Positions 52,951 to 62,837 of a stretch of 64,000 bases of DNA are shown one piece after another (position 1 is the first letter of the stretch; every line of letters begins with the position of its first letter). The stretch is from Dryocola sp032000125 (lineage in GTDB: Bacteria > Pseudomonadota > Gammaproteobacteria > Enterobacterales > Enterobacteriaceae), in assembly GCA_032000125.1 (NCBI GenBank), contig DAMALH010000003.1:1-64000 (forward strand), given 5' to 3'. The notes under the pieces are model-generated. The model was given only the letters and a program-made list of their open reading frames with translations, did no database searches and had not been told where the DNA came from. The position numbers and the translations under genes were made by a program.

Positions 52951-53475
52951 TTAATTGTCGAGTCTGTCAGCCCCGCCGGAGACGACGGCCTGCGTTTCTG
53001 CGCCAAGTTCCCCATGCAACATTTCAGCCGCGCCCGGCGGCGGCAGTAAATTATCCAGCACCCCTTTAGCGACCTCCACGTGGTCGATTTCTCCGTTTTC
53101 ATTATGAAACACCGTCAGCACCCTGCCGTGATTAAGGCCGTAAGCCACCTGTTCGGTGAGATGCAGGCTGGTCGCAAGCTCCTTTTTTTCCAGCCCCGGC
53201 CTGCGGTTACGCCGCTCAACGCGAAATCTGTGCTGGTTATATTTCGCCCAGCCAATAAGCAGCAGGCCGTTTACCAGCGCGACAAGCACATAAAACGTCA
53301 CCGTATTAAGCGTGGTAAAAAAGGGCCTTATGCCGATAAAGGGCGAATGCGCGAGCGCGGTTATCAGGCCGGTATAAATCAGATACGAAAATCCAACCCA
53401 CGCCACAATCGTCAGGATGGCATCCAGCACGCGGGGCATAAGACGAAGTTCGGTAAATATCAGAGGCTGGTTCAT
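52951..53475 (-). CDS. pgaD: PNAG synthesis protein PgaD
   Basis: A 174-residue protein with two TMs (LDAILTIVAWVGFSYLIYTG; TLNTVTFYVLVALVNGLLLI) and a cytoplasmic tail. It binds PgaC and is needed for poly-beta-1,6-GlcNAc polymerisation, with c-di-GMP binding shared with PgaC. I start at the ATG at 53475, which overlaps the pgaC stop by 4 bp; the longer reading adds a basic unlikely N terminus. Confidence 0.92.
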   Translation of the reverse strand: MNQPLIFTELRLMPRVLDAILTIVAWVGFSYLIYTGLITALAHSPFIGIRPFFTTLNTVTFYVLVALVNGLLLIGWAKYNQHRFRVERRNRRPGLEKKELATSLHLTEQVAYGLNHGRVLTVFHNENGEIDHVEVAKGVLDNLLPPPGAAEMLHGELGAETQAVVSGGADRLDN

Positions 53476-54806
53476 GATTCGATCCTCCCAATACCGCGAT
53501 CGGGGCTGACCCAACGGGCCCGGCCGCGCTTATGTTTCAGCATGACTTTCGGGAAAGAGACGAGGGTTGTGAACAGGCTTAGCATCCAGTAGACCACCGG
53601 GAACCAGATAATCCAGAACAGCGAGGCGGAAATCCCCTTTTCATAGCGCCGTTCGATAACCAGGCTGACCATGAACTGCAGGATACACACCACGCCGAGC
53701 ATCAGCCCGGTAAATGCCGGTGGGAACAGGTGCTGGACGTACAGGTTATCCGGCATCGGCACGAGCATGCCGGCGACAAACAGCAGAATACTCATCGCAT
53801 AAGCAAATGCCCAGGCGGTGGACAGGCAAAACTCAATGAACAGCGGCCACATGCGGCGGTATTCCCAGGACCACAGGCGGCGCATGTTAACGATAAACAC
53901 CTCCGCTCCGCCCTGCGCCCAGCGCAGGCGCTGCTTCCATAATCCCCTTAGCGTCTCCGGCATCAGGATCCAGCACAGCGCCCTGGGTTCGAAGAATACC
54001 GACCAGTGGCGGAGCTGTAGCTTCCAGCTGATATCAATATCCTCGGTAATCATATCCGGGCTCCAGTAACCCACTTCGGCCAGCGCGCGGCGGCGAAAAG
54101 CGGCCACCACGCCGGAGACGGCAAAAACCTGCCCGTAGACGCGCTGGGTGCGCTTAATCAGGCCGATAATGGAAGAAAATTCGCCTACCTGTACCCGCCC
54201 GATCAGCGTTGAGCGGGTGCGGATACGCGGGTTGCCGGTTACGGCGCCCACCCGTGGGAAGCGCAACAGCGGCGCCACCATATAGGCAACCGCGTCGCGG
54301 TCAAGCAGCGCGTCGCCGTCGATACAAACAAGGAAATCACTGCGGGCCGCTGCCGCGCCGGTTTTGAGCGCCACGGCCTTGCCCTGGTTTTCAGCCAGAT
54401 GAATAACCCGTAGCCGCGGGTATTCGCTGGCCAGTTGGTCCAGCACCTCGCCAGTGTTATCTTTAGAACCATCGTTAATAGCGATAATTTCGATGTTCTG
54501 ATAGCGCTGTGCGTTGGCGGCCTCAATGGTTTCCCTTGCGTTTATCCCCTCGTTGTAACAGGGAATAAGAATTGAAATCAGCGGGTCGCCCTCAAGCGTC
54601 GGCGGCGGCATTTCTTCTTGCCACTGCCAGTGCCGCTCGCGGTAAAACCAGAAATAGAGTCCTCCGCTAATCCATAGCGCCGACATAAACAGCGGCCAGA
54701 AAAAGACGAAATTCAGCATCACTTCGCCGGTAAAAATGGCAGCCATCCCTAACGGCAGGCTGAACATCAGGCAAAGGATGAGGAAAGCTACGATGCGATC
54801 GGTCAT
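53472..54806 (-). CDS. pgaC: PNAG N-glycosyltransferase PgaC
   Basis: A 444-residue GT2 processive glycosyltransferase. Catalytic motifs: INDGSKDN, CIDGDALLD, TEDIDISW and QRLRWAQGG. N- and C-terminal TM segments form the pore. It polymerises UDP-GlcNAc to poly-beta-1,6-GlcNAc and moves it through the inner membrane with PgaD. The ATG overlaps pgaB by 4 bp. Confidence 0.96.
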   Translation of the reverse strand: MTDRIVAFLILCLMFSLPLGMAAIFTGEVMLNFVFFWPLFMSALWISGGLYFWFYRERHWQWQEEMPPPTLEGDPLISILIPCYNEGINARETIEAANAQRYQNIEIIAINDGSKDNTGEVLDQLASEYPRLRVIHLAENQGKAVALKTGAAAARSDFLVCIDGDALLDRDAVAYMVAPLLRFPRVGAVTGNPRIRTRSTLIGRVQVGEFSSIIGLIKRTQRVYGQVFAVSGVVAAFRRRALAEVGYWSPDMITEDIDISWKLQLRHWSVFFEPRALCWILMPETLRGLWKQRLRWAQGGAEVFIVNMRRLWSWEYRRMWPLFIEFCLSTAWAFAYAMSILLFVAGMLVPMPDNLYVQHLFPPAFTGLMLGVVCILQFMVSLVIERRYEKGISASLFWIIWFPVVYWMLSLFTTLVSFPKVMLKHKRGRARWVSPDRGIGRIES

Positions 54807-56818
54807 TTTTGCGGATACCAGAATGATGAGAATGTAGAGCGGATCTCTGCCATCTCGGGTTTATCGTTGATGAAATCGTCGGGATAATAGCCGTAGTTGA
54901 CCGCACCGCTCAGCTCTAGCTGACGCATCCACTCAACCAACTGCTTACCGTCGATATCTACCTGTGATCCGGTTTTACGCCAGTCCTGGGCCTGGAGCTC
55001 AAACACGGTTTTATCTAGCGCGCCGGGGTGCTGTGCAACGGTGCGTACCAGTTTGTCCAGCCAGGCATTGGCCTTATCGGCAGGCACGTTTTCCATGAGG
55101 GGCATGGCCATCGGTGCCGTCCAGTCATAGGTGCCAAGGAAATCATTGAGGTTTTGTGCAAACCAGGCCTCGCTGTCCGGCTCCAGCACCGGCAGGGCAT
55201 AAATGTTGCGCGCGGTACTCACCTGCGGGCCGCGTATATTACGCACCGCTGTCGTAAGCTGCCGGGTGAAGTCAATAAGCGCCCTGCTTTTAAAGCGCGT
55301 CCAGCGTTCAAAGGTCTGCGGGTCCTTGCGGATACTGGCAATATCGCCGGGGAAACCTGCGGCACGGTAGGCCGCCAGCGCGTCCGGCGAGGCATCTTCA
55401 AAATCCGTCAGGAAGGCATCGTCGTGGAATAGAATCCCGCGGAAACTGGTGTTTTTTGCCAGGTCTTCATAAATCCCGGTGATACGTCTGCGCGCCTCTG
55501 GGCTCCAGGGAGAAAGGCGCACATACTGTTTCGGATCCACGGCGCTGCGGCCGGTATCAGGATTCCATTTCATCACGCGGGGAATGGAGGCATCCATATC
55601 GAAGGCCAGCACCGGCATCCAGGCGAAAACGTCCACGTTTGCGCGGTTCTGCAGTTGCCAGGCGACAAAGTTAAAGAGATCGGCGCGCATCGGCAGCCAA
55701 CGGTTAGGGAAATACAGCTCGCGGATATTGCCGTCGCCTTTCGGATCGGCATAGGCCTGCAGGAAAACATGAGAGATGCGCATGTCGTAAACGCGCTGAA
55801 TAAGCTGGTCGATGTTACGGCGCTGCTGGGCCGGGTTGGCATCGTAAACATAGTCCAGATCGACATGCATCACGCGCATCGTCCGTTGTTCATTGATCTC
55901 CGCCACCTGGCCTGCAAAACGTTGCAGCGACGGATTATTGGAAATCAGAATGCGCGGCACGTTATCAAGATCGGCGGCATTGGCTAACCCATCATTAAGG
56001 GTAAAAGCTATTCTGTAGCCGTGCTCTTTGGCTATTTTCAGCGTGGTTCCGCTGGCTGCTCCGTATGGCCACACCCAGGCGCGCGGAGGTTTTCCGGTTA
56101 CCGACGTTATTTTTTGCGTTATCAGGTTTACATCTTTACTGATGCGCTGATAAAACTCGTCGTCCGTCTCATACTTGCCGGTGGCTTTATTAAACTCACG
56201 GTTTGCCACCGCGGGTTCTTTACTGCCCTGCGGGTTAGCTTCTGCCCCGTAATGAGAAGCCCAGGTATGCGCCCCGATTTCCACCAGCGATGACTGCCCC
56301 ATCTGACGCACCATGTCCCAGGTGGCAAATTTGTCGCGTGGCGTTATCAGGCCGCCGAAATTCACGGGTTGGTTGGCAGGCGCATCGACCCAGCTGCCGA
56401 CCGGCGCCCACAGCGCAGGCCAGTTATAGGCTTTAAGCAACGGCCAGACGCGCCTGTAAAAACTGCTGTAGCCGTCATCAAAGGTCAAGAGCACCGCTTT
56501 TTTCGGCAGCACTATTTTACCGTCGTGCGCGTCCAGAATTTGCTGCACGTTGACCGGGTGATAGCCGTTGTCGCGCAGCCAGGCCATCTGATCGCTAAGC
56601 GCGCTGGTACGCACCGCAAGATATCGCTGGTCGGCAGCGTCATCTTCGACATCGTGGTAACCGATAACCAAAAAGCTGTTTTTCGGCCATACACGATCCG
56701 CCGTAAGCGGCGCTCTGTCCGCCGGCGAAGTATAGCGTGGCGCCTGCGAATTACCGCAGGCGGTGATCGTTATCCATCCGACGATTAAAATTGCGGCCCG
56801 CAGCCATCTGTTAAACAT
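54803..56818 (-). CDS. pgaB: PNAG N-deacetylase lipoprotein PgaB
   Basis: A 671-residue outer-membrane lipoprotein (lipobox ITAC, Cys21). An N-terminal polysaccharide-deacetylase domain with VIGYHDVEDD, LLTFDDGYSSFYRRVWP and IGAHTWASHYG supplies metal ligands and base; the C-terminal GH13-like hydrolase half includes LQAYADPKGDGNIRELYFPN. It partly deacetylates PNAG for export through PgaA. 9 bp after pgaA. Confidence 0.95.
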   Translation of the reverse strand: MFNRWLRAAILIVGWITITACGNSQAPRYTSPADRAPLTADRVWPKNSFLVIGYHDVEDDAADQRYLAVRTSALSDQMAWLRDNGYHPVNVQQILDAHDGKIVLPKKAVLLTFDDGYSSFYRRVWPLLKAYNWPALWAPVGSWVDAPANQPVNFGGLITPRDKFATWDMVRQMGQSSLVEIGAHTWASHYGAEANPQGSKEPAVANREFNKATGKYETDDEFYQRISKDVNLITQKITSVTGKPPRAWVWPYGAASGTTLKIAKEHGYRIAFTLNDGLANAADLDNVPRILISNNPSLQRFAGQVAEINEQRTMRVMHVDLDYVYDANPAQQRRNIDQLIQRVYDMRISHVFLQAYADPKGDGNIRELYFPNRWLPMRADLFNFVAWQLQNRANVDVFAWMPVLAFDMDASIPRVMKWNPDTGRSAVDPKQYVRLSPWSPEARRRITGIYEDLAKNTSFRGILFHDDAFLTDFEDASPDALAAYRAAGFPGDIASIRKDPQTFERWTRFKSRALIDFTRQLTTAVRNIRGPQVSTARNIYALPVLEPDSEAWFAQNLNDFLGTYDWTAPMAMPLMENVPADKANAWLDKLVRTVAQHPGALDKTVFELQAQDWRKTGSQVDIDGKQLVEWMRQLELSGAVNYGYYPDDFINDKPEMAEIRSTFSSFWYPQK

Positions 56819-56827
56819 GTGCTGTCC

Positions 56828-59293
56828 TTAAAACCTGACGTTCAAATCGAAAGCGAGCGAGATATTCCGCTCACGTTTACCGTCGTAAGGGCGTTTATCC
56901 CAGGTCAACATCACCCCACCATCCACGACGTTATTCCACTGAACACGTTGTCCGTACCCAACCTGGGTAATCACGCCGCTGCCCTGGCCTTTCTGCCAGT
57001 AGCTGCCTACGGCGCCGGTAACCCGCTGGGACCAGACCGTGTCGTACCGCCGATAAAGAACGTGCTCGGCGCTAAGGCCCGGTAAGACGGAGAAATCGCG
57101 TTTCGGGTTGTAATACGGCACATCTTCCTTGTTGTTGACGCTGCCGCCGATGCCCGGCGTGAAGTCCAGCACGAAGCGCGGCGTGGTCCACAACCTTTCT
57201 TTGCCGCTCAGTCCGTATTCGATTCGGTCGTTGCCATCCGAGAAATGAGAAGCGGCGAAGGAGAGCTGGTACTCGCGCCGTTCGTTTTGATACCAGCGGA
57301 TATAACCCTCTGCGCCGTTGGAGCTAATACCGCTGCGAAGCGCCCGCAGAGGTGTGCTCCTGGACAGGCGCTCCACGTTTCCGCCGATGCGCCAGTTGTC
57401 ATTAAAATCATGCCAGCCGGACAGGCGCCCGCCGATTTTTTGCCCGTCGCCGTAGCGGCGGCCAGAAAGCTCCATCTCCGCCCAGTAGTCACGAGAGGTC
57501 CATTCGGCACCCGCGGCTAAATCGCGGCTGATGCCCTTTCCTTCCTCGAACTCGCCGGTAGCAAAGTTAAACCCGGCGAACAGCCGCCAGTTATCGTTAA
57601 TCGGTGGGCTATAAATCGCTGAGTTAAGGGTAAAGTCGTGCTTGCCGCTCACCGGGCTGTCAGAAGAAATACCCTGCGAGCCGCTGAGGCGCAGCTCTGA
57701 CTTTTTGTGAATATCGCGAATTCTCGCCAGCCGGATGGTTGAGGAGTCTTCTGGGGTGCGTGCCAGCGTATCGTCGGTTAGTTCGTCAGCCTGTTTCCAC
57801 TCCTGCAAATCAAGGGCGACGTATGCCTGCTGGCGTTCCAGCTCCAGGTTGCTGGGTTCTATCGCCTCAGCAAGCTTCAGCTCATGCTCTGCTTTTCGCG
57901 CCAGGCCTCTGGCCTCAAGTACCGAGGCGTAGGAGATGCGCAGCCCCTGGTTTCCCGCTCCGGTTCGTGCCAGGCGCTCTGCATGTTTTTCAGCCTCCGG
58001 CAGATCGTTACTGGACACCTCATACTGAGTCAGCAGCGTCTGGCCCAGCAGCCAAGCGTCGTTAGGTTGCGGCGTCGGGGAACCGTAGACTCGCCGCAGG
58101 TAGGGACTGTCCTTGATAATTCCATCAACCTGGCGCTTCGCCGCGTCAAAGTTTTCGTTATCAAGGTGGGAATAAAACAGATCCTGATGATCTTCTTCTG
58201 ACATCGGCACTACCGCGACGCTCTCGCCGTGCGGATAGTAAATACTCATCAGCATTGCTTCGGCTTTAGCGGGCTGCTTTTCTTCCAGCCAGGCGGTAGC
58301 TACCCAACGTTTTGCGTAAGACGGCACGTTGCCGCCGTCCGCCATAAGCGATTCATACTCCGCAATAGCTTCCGCGTTACGTTTGCGGACAACCAGCGCG
58401 CCAAGACGGTCGATTCTGGCGCGGCGAACATCGCCCTGCGCAGCCGGATTATTTTTCCAGGCTGCAAGGAGCTGGTCATAGCGGGCAAGCGCCTTATCCG
58501 CCACGATAAACCGCTCTTCATCATTACGCGTTGGCGTAAACCCGGCGCGAACGGTTTCCGCAGCGGCATCCAGTTCCAGTCGCCGCCGCATAGGATCGGA
58601 ATTCGCGAGGTTCTCCGACATATCAAGCGCCGGGCCTGCGACCCGGTTAGCCGACAGAGCGGCAAGCAGCGTGTCCTTCGAGCTTATATTGTGCGGAGCC
58701 TCCGTTTCGGCCCGGCTGGCCGCAAGCAACGCGTCCCAGTTTTTACCCTGAGCGTGGTAAACATAGGCAACCAGCGCATCGCGGTCCGGGCCCGGCTCGC
58801 TTTGCGCCCAGTAGGTGGCTTCGGTAATAGCCTGTTCATTCCGCTTTGAGTCAGCAAGCGTCATGATCCAGCCGGTACGCGCATCCACGTTATTCGGCTC
58901 TTCGCGCAATATGTCTTCCCATACGGCCAGCGACTGGTTCCATTTCTTTTGATTACGGAACGCGCGCGCAGCGGCAATCTGGCCCCGCGCCGGGATGGCT
59001 ATCTGGTTGTGATAGCGCTGCCAGATCCTGAGCGTCTCCTCGTTGTTATCCGCCCAGCCTGAAACCTGCAGCCAGTCGGCCACCTGATTCGCCGTAAGCG
59101 AGGTTTGTTGTTCCTGAGTCTGCAAATACTGTAATAAAGGCGCTCGGTTTCCAGAACGCGCCTCCATTATTAAGCCATCATATTCAGGCGTAACGGCATA
59201 TGCCTGCAACGGCAGGAGAATGCAGACGGTAAATAAACAAGACCCAGACTTTAAATACTTTATCGAATTGGCATGTCGAAGAATGCTGAACAT
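56828..59293 (-). CDS. pgaA: PNAG outer-membrane porin PgaA
   Basis: An 821-residue protein: signal peptide (to about residue 33, PLQAYA), a periplasmic TPR superhelix to about residue 510, then a 16-strand beta-barrel ending FDLNVRF. It conducts PNAG to the surface; TPRs dock PgaB. First gene of pgaABCD. The usual neighbouring diguanylate cyclase gene of E. coli is absent. Confidence 0.95.
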   Translation of the reverse strand: MFSILRHANSIKYLKSGSCLFTVCILLPLQAYAVTPEYDGLIMEARSGNRAPLLQYLQTQEQQTSLTANQVADWLQVSGWADNNEETLRIWQRYHNQIAIPARGQIAAARAFRNQKKWNQSLAVWEDILREEPNNVDARTGWIMTLADSKRNEQAITEATYWAQSEPGPDRDALVAYVYHAQGKNWDALLAASRAETEAPHNISSKDTLLAALSANRVAGPALDMSENLANSDPMRRRLELDAAAETVRAGFTPTRNDEERFIVADKALARYDQLLAAWKNNPAAQGDVRRARIDRLGALVVRKRNAEAIAEYESLMADGGNVPSYAKRWVATAWLEEKQPAKAEAMLMSIYYPHGESVAVVPMSEEDHQDLFYSHLDNENFDAAKRQVDGIIKDSPYLRRVYGSPTPQPNDAWLLGQTLLTQYEVSSNDLPEAEKHAERLARTGAGNQGLRISYASVLEARGLARKAEHELKLAEAIEPSNLELERQQAYVALDLQEWKQADELTDDTLARTPEDSSTIRLARIRDIHKKSELRLSGSQGISSDSPVSGKHDFTLNSAIYSPPINDNWRLFAGFNFATGEFEEGKGISRDLAAGAEWTSRDYWAEMELSGRRYGDGQKIGGRLSGWHDFNDNWRIGGNVERLSRSTPLRALRSGISSNGAEGYIRWYQNERREYQLSFAASHFSDGNDRIEYGLSGKERLWTTPRFVLDFTPGIGGSVNNKEDVPYYNPKRDFSVLPGLSAEHVLYRRYDTVWSQRVTGAVGSYWQKGQGSGVITQVGYGQRVQWNNVVDGGVMLTWDKRPYDGKRERNISLAFDLNVRF

Positions 59294-59530
59294 AGCTGCC
59301 CTTATATCCTTATGCCAGAATAAAAATAAGCATTACATTAATTTGTTGCCGCCGAATGACGGCACGCATAGCCAGATCACGCCCAGAGCGTGTCCTTACA
59401 ACATATATTTAAGTTTAAATTAATACTTTCGCATTATTGACGAAATACTTAATGCAATATTCAAAAATATAATCAGCGATTAATTTAAAAACGTTAACAT
59501 CTAGTTAAACACATGGCTACCTAATAACAA
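59294..59530 (-). promoter_or_regulatory. pgaA leader region with CsrA-type GGA motifs
   Basis: A long AT-rich untranslated region precedes pgaA on the bottom strand. Near the start codon it has AAGGACA, AAGGATA and AAGGGC (ribosome site region), and a small GCCG/CGGC stem. E. coli pgaA is known to be repressed by CsrA at several GGA sites in a similar leader. The promoter itself is not clear. Confidence 0.5.
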
Positions 59531-59707
59531 TAAGCCTGCGCTTAAAAAGTATTTTCCGCTTATTTTATCTAATACTCTTGGGATTCAATGCTGGCTAAAA
59601 GTTAAATTTCTGATGAAAGATCTGGCAATCCGGCCAGCTATTTCACGGTGTAATTAAAACCACAGTTTTCTCTCTTTATTTATGCTATGCGCGTCAGGCC
59701 GCCCGCG

Positions 59708-59725
59708 CGTAAATATTTGTATACG
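59708..59725. promoter_or_regulatory. candidate TyrR box upstream of tyrP
   Basis: CGTAAA, six bases, TATACG: 9 of 12 positions of TGTAAA-N6-TTTACA, keeping the essential G and C 14 bp apart. It lies 92 bp before the tyrP start in a 523-bp spacer (59294-59816). Confidence 0.45.
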
Positions 59726-59816
59726 GTTATCGTAAGCCCCATTTGACGACCCTGGCGTTTTCCCTTACCCTGCGCGGCACAATATCGTACATAAAAGTGT
59801 AAATTAAGAGGGAAGC

Positions 59817-61028
59817 GTGAAGAATCGCACTCTTGGCAGTATCTTTATCGTGGCCGGAACCACAATCGGAGCAGGAATGTTGGCAATGCCGTTAGCCTCC
59901 GCGGGCGTAGGCTTTGGCGTTACGCTCCTGCTGCTGCTCGGGCTGTGGGCCTTAATGTGTTACACGGCGCTGTTGCTGGTTGAGGTGTATCAGCACGTCT
60001 CGGCGGATACCGGACTTGGCACGCTCGCACGCCGGTATCTCGGCCGTCCGGGGCAATGGCTCACCGGTTTTAGCATGCTCTTTTTGATGTACGCCCTTAC
60101 CGCCGCTTATATCAGCGGGGCCGGCGAGTTGCTGGCAGCAAGCCTTAGCCAGTGGTTGTCCACCAGCATTTCTGCCTCTACGGGCGTGCTGCTGTTTACG
60201 CTGGTAGCCGGAAGCGTGGTTTGCGTAGGCACGCATATGGTGGATATGTTTAACCGCGTGTTATTCAGCGCCAAGATTATCCTGCTGGTGGTGATGCTGG
60301 CGCTGATGATGCCCCATATTCACCACACCAATTTATTATCCCTGCCGATTGAAAAAGGGCTCGCCCTTTCTGCTATCCCGGTTATTTTCACCTCTTTTGG
60401 TTTTCACGGCAGCGTGCCGAGCATTGTCAGCTACCTGAACGGCGATCTGCGCAAGCTGCGCTGGGTATTTATCACCGGCAGCGCGATCCCGCTGGTGGCT
60501 TATATTTTCTGGCAGCTGGCAACGCTTGGGGCCATAGATTCCGGGGTCTTTCATTCCCTGCTGGCCGAGCGTGCCGGCTTAAACGGATTGCTGCAGGCGG
60601 TGCGCCAGGTTGTGGCAACGCCGCACGTTGAGCTGGCGGTACACCTGTTTGCCGACCTGGCGCTGGCAACATCCTTCCTTGGGGTTTCTTTGGGATTATT
60701 CGATTATCTGGGGGATCTGTTCCAGCGCAGCCGCAAAGCCTCCGGGCGTGCCCAGACAGGCCTGATGACCTTCGTTCCGCCGCTGGTCTTCGCGCTGTTC
60801 TATCCGCAGGGTTTTGTGATGGCACTGGGCTATGCGGGCGTGGCGCTTGCGATCCTGGCGCTGATCGTGCCTTCGCTGCTGGTCTGGAAAAGCCGTCAGC
60901 ATCACGCTGCGTCCGGTTACCGGGTTGCGGGCGGCAGGCCGCTGCTGGCGCTGGTGTTCGCCTGTGGGATCGCCGTAATCGTCATTCAGGCGCTGATTGC
61001 GGCAGGTGTACTGCCAGAAGTGGGATAA
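59817..61028 (+). CDS. tyrP: tyrosine-specific transport protein TyrP
   Basis: A 403-residue, 11-TM HAAAP-family proton symporter for tyrosine. KNRTLGSIFIVAGTTIGAGMLAMPL, FTSFGFHGSVPSIVSYLNGD and HLFADLALATSFLGVSLGLFDYL align along E. coli TyrP. GTG start at 59817 behind GAGGGAAG. Candidate TyrR site upstream. Followed by a terminator shared with convergent tsr. Confidence 0.96.
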   Translation: MKNRTLGSIFIVAGTTIGAGMLAMPLASAGVGFGVTLLLLLGLWALMCYTALLLVEVYQHVSADTGLGTLARRYLGRPGQWLTGFSMLFLMYALTAAYISGAGELLAASLSQWLSTSISASTGVLLFTLVAGSVVCVGTHMVDMFNRVLFSAKIILLVVMLALMMPHIHHTNLLSLPIEKGLALSAIPVIFTSFGFHGSVPSIVSYLNGDLRKLRWVFITGSAIPLVAYIFWQLATLGAIDSGVFHSLLAERAGLNGLLQAVRQVVATPHVELAVHLFADLALATSFLGVSLGLFDYLGDLFQRSRKASGRAQTGLMTFVPPLVFALFYPQGFVMALGYAGVALAILALIVPSLLVWKSRQHHAASGYRVAGGRPLLALVFACGIAVIVIQALIAAGVLPEVG

Positions 61029-61040
61029 TCGGTAAAGCAA

Positions 61041-61062
61041 AAGGGCTGCGGATGCAGCCCTT
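61041..61062. terminator. bidirectional terminator tyrP/tsr
   Basis: AAGGGCTGC (61041-61049) pairs with GCAGCCCTT (61054-61062). On the bottom strand it is followed by TTGCTTT, so it ends tsr best. Confidence 0.75.
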
Positions 61063-61078
61063 ATTCAGAAACGGGAAA

Positions 61079-62749
61079 TCAGAACGTTTCCCAGTTTTCG
61101 TCCGCGGTGCCGGTTTGCACAGGCTTACGCGGGGCGGCCACCGTAGTGGCGAGCTTCGGAGTCTTCAGCTCCTGTTTCTCTTTAACGGCGACATTCGTAA
61201 TGCGGAACACCGACACGGCCTGAGTCAGGCGGCTGGCCTGCTCTTCAAGCGCGGCGGCGGCTGCGGCGGACTCTTCCACCAGAGCGGCGTTCTGCTGGGT
61301 GACGCGATCCATTTCAGAAACGGCCAGACCCACCTGGTCGATGCCGCGGCTCTGCTCATCGGAAGCAGAAGCGATTTCACCCATGATGTCGGTCACACGC
61401 GTAACGGCGTTCACGATCTCTTCCATCGTTTCACCCGCGCTTTCCACAAGCGTGGAGCCGGTATCAACTTTATCGACCGAGTCTTCAATCAGGCTCTTAA
61501 TCTCTTTTGCCGCCTGGGCACTGCGCTGCGCGAGGTTACGCACTTCGCCTGCCACCACGGCAAAACCACGGCCCTGTTCACCGGCGCGAGCGGCCTCAAC
61601 GGCGGCGTTTAACGCCAGGATATTGGTCTGGAAGGCAATGCCGTCGATAACGCTTGTGATATCAGCGATTTTCTTGGAGCTGCCGGCGATGTCATTCATG
61701 GTACGCACCACGTTATCCACCACTTTGCCGCCCCTCTGCGCCGTTTCGGAAGCGCTTAACGCAAGCTGGCTTGCCTGACGGGCGTTTTCGGCGTTCTGCT
61801 TAACGGTTGCGGTGAGCTCTTCCATGCTGGCCGCGGTTTCTTCCAGAGAAGCCGCCTGCTGCTCGGTACGGGAAGAGAGATCGTTATTGCCAATGGAAAT
61901 CTCGCTTGCGCCGCTGTAAATCGCGTCCGCGCCGTTACGCACATTGCCCACGGTGGTAACCAGCTCGGCCTGCATGTTTCTCAGGCTGTCGGCCAGTTGC
62001 CCCATTTCGTTGCTGCCTTCCACTTCAATTTTGCGCGCCAGATCGCCGCCTGCAATATGGCGAATACTCGCAATAAGGCTGTTTAGCGGTGCAATCAGCG
62101 TGGTTTTTATGCCCATCCAGACGATAACGATCGCCACCAGCACCGCAATCAGGATTGCCATCAGGATCCAGATAGCCAGGCTGTAGGAGCTGTTATTATC
62201 ATCCACGGCCAGTTGATAGAGATGGTCGTTCTGATTCAGATAGCTGACGTACTGCTCCTCGAAGCCATTCTGATACTTCTGAGTGGGCTGGTCGAAGAAT
62301 TCGTTGATTTTGCCCGCGCCCAGTAGCTGAATAAGCTCGGCAAGCGCACCGTGGTAAATATCATAGTTACGTTTGATTTCCTGCGTCGCCTCTTCGCTTT
62401 GACGCGGATCGCGAGGAAGCGCTGCATACTCGGCCCACTGCTCTTCGGCGCGCTTTAAAGAAACGCTGGCGTCCTGCATGAGTTCGTTTACCGTCGAGCC
62501 GCTGCCGGTGTTGGTGGTATCCATCATATAGCGGATCCCGGCACGGTTAAGAGTATTGCGGGTTTGCAGCAGTGCGACCCAACTGCCGTTCAGCGTGGAC
62601 TGCTGCTGGCGGATGGTTTGCAGAACGGTGAAATTTTCCTTGTCATTTTTCAGGGCGTTAAAAAACAAACCGCCAGAAGTTAATTGTAAAATACCGAACA
62701 ATCCCAGCACAAACAGTAAGCTGGTTACCACTTTTATACGATTTAACAT
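61079..62749 (-). CDS. tsr: serine chemoreceptor Tsr
   Basis: A 556-residue MCP nearly collinear with E. coli Tsr: ligand helix NRAGIRYMMD, HAMP, methylation helices, canonical tip FQTNILALNAAVEAARAGEQ, and the CheR/CheB-binding C terminus NWETF. It senses serine and AI-2 and controls CheA. It has its own textbook sigma-28 promoter at 62785-62811. Confidence 0.96.
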   Translation of the reverse strand: MLNRIKVVTSLLFVLGLFGILQLTSGGLFFNALKNDKENFTVLQTIRQQQSTLNGSWVALLQTRNTLNRAGIRYMMDTTNTGSGSTVNELMQDASVSLKRAEEQWAEYAALPRDPRQSEEATQEIKRNYDIYHGALAELIQLLGAGKINEFFDQPTQKYQNGFEEQYVSYLNQNDHLYQLAVDDNNSSYSLAIWILMAILIAVLVAIVIVWMGIKTTLIAPLNSLIASIRHIAGGDLARKIEVEGSNEMGQLADSLRNMQAELVTTVGNVRNGADAIYSGASEISIGNNDLSSRTEQQAASLEETAASMEELTATVKQNAENARQASQLALSASETAQRGGKVVDNVVRTMNDIAGSSKKIADITSVIDGIAFQTNILALNAAVEAARAGEQGRGFAVVAGEVRNLAQRSAQAAKEIKSLIEDSVDKVDTGSTLVESAGETMEEIVNAVTRVTDIMGEIASASDEQSRGIDQVGLAVSEMDRVTQQNAALVEESAAAAAALEEQASRLTQAVSVFRITNVAVKEKQELKTPKLATTVAAPRKPVQTGTADENWETF

Positions 62750-62784
62750 GGGTTTCCATTCTAATTACGATAGATACATAGGTT

Positions 62785-62811
62785 ATATCGGCGTTCAAGG
62801 GAAAAACTTTA
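62785..62811 (-). promoter_or_regulatory. sigma-28 (FliA) promoter of tsr
   Basis: On the bottom strand TAAAGTTT (62811-62804), 11-bp spacer, GCCGATAT (62792-62785): 15 of 16 consensus positions (TAAAGTTT-N11-GCCGATAA). Confidence 0.9.
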
Positions 62812-62837
62812 TGCTTATTGCGCGGCGGGCGGCGGTT

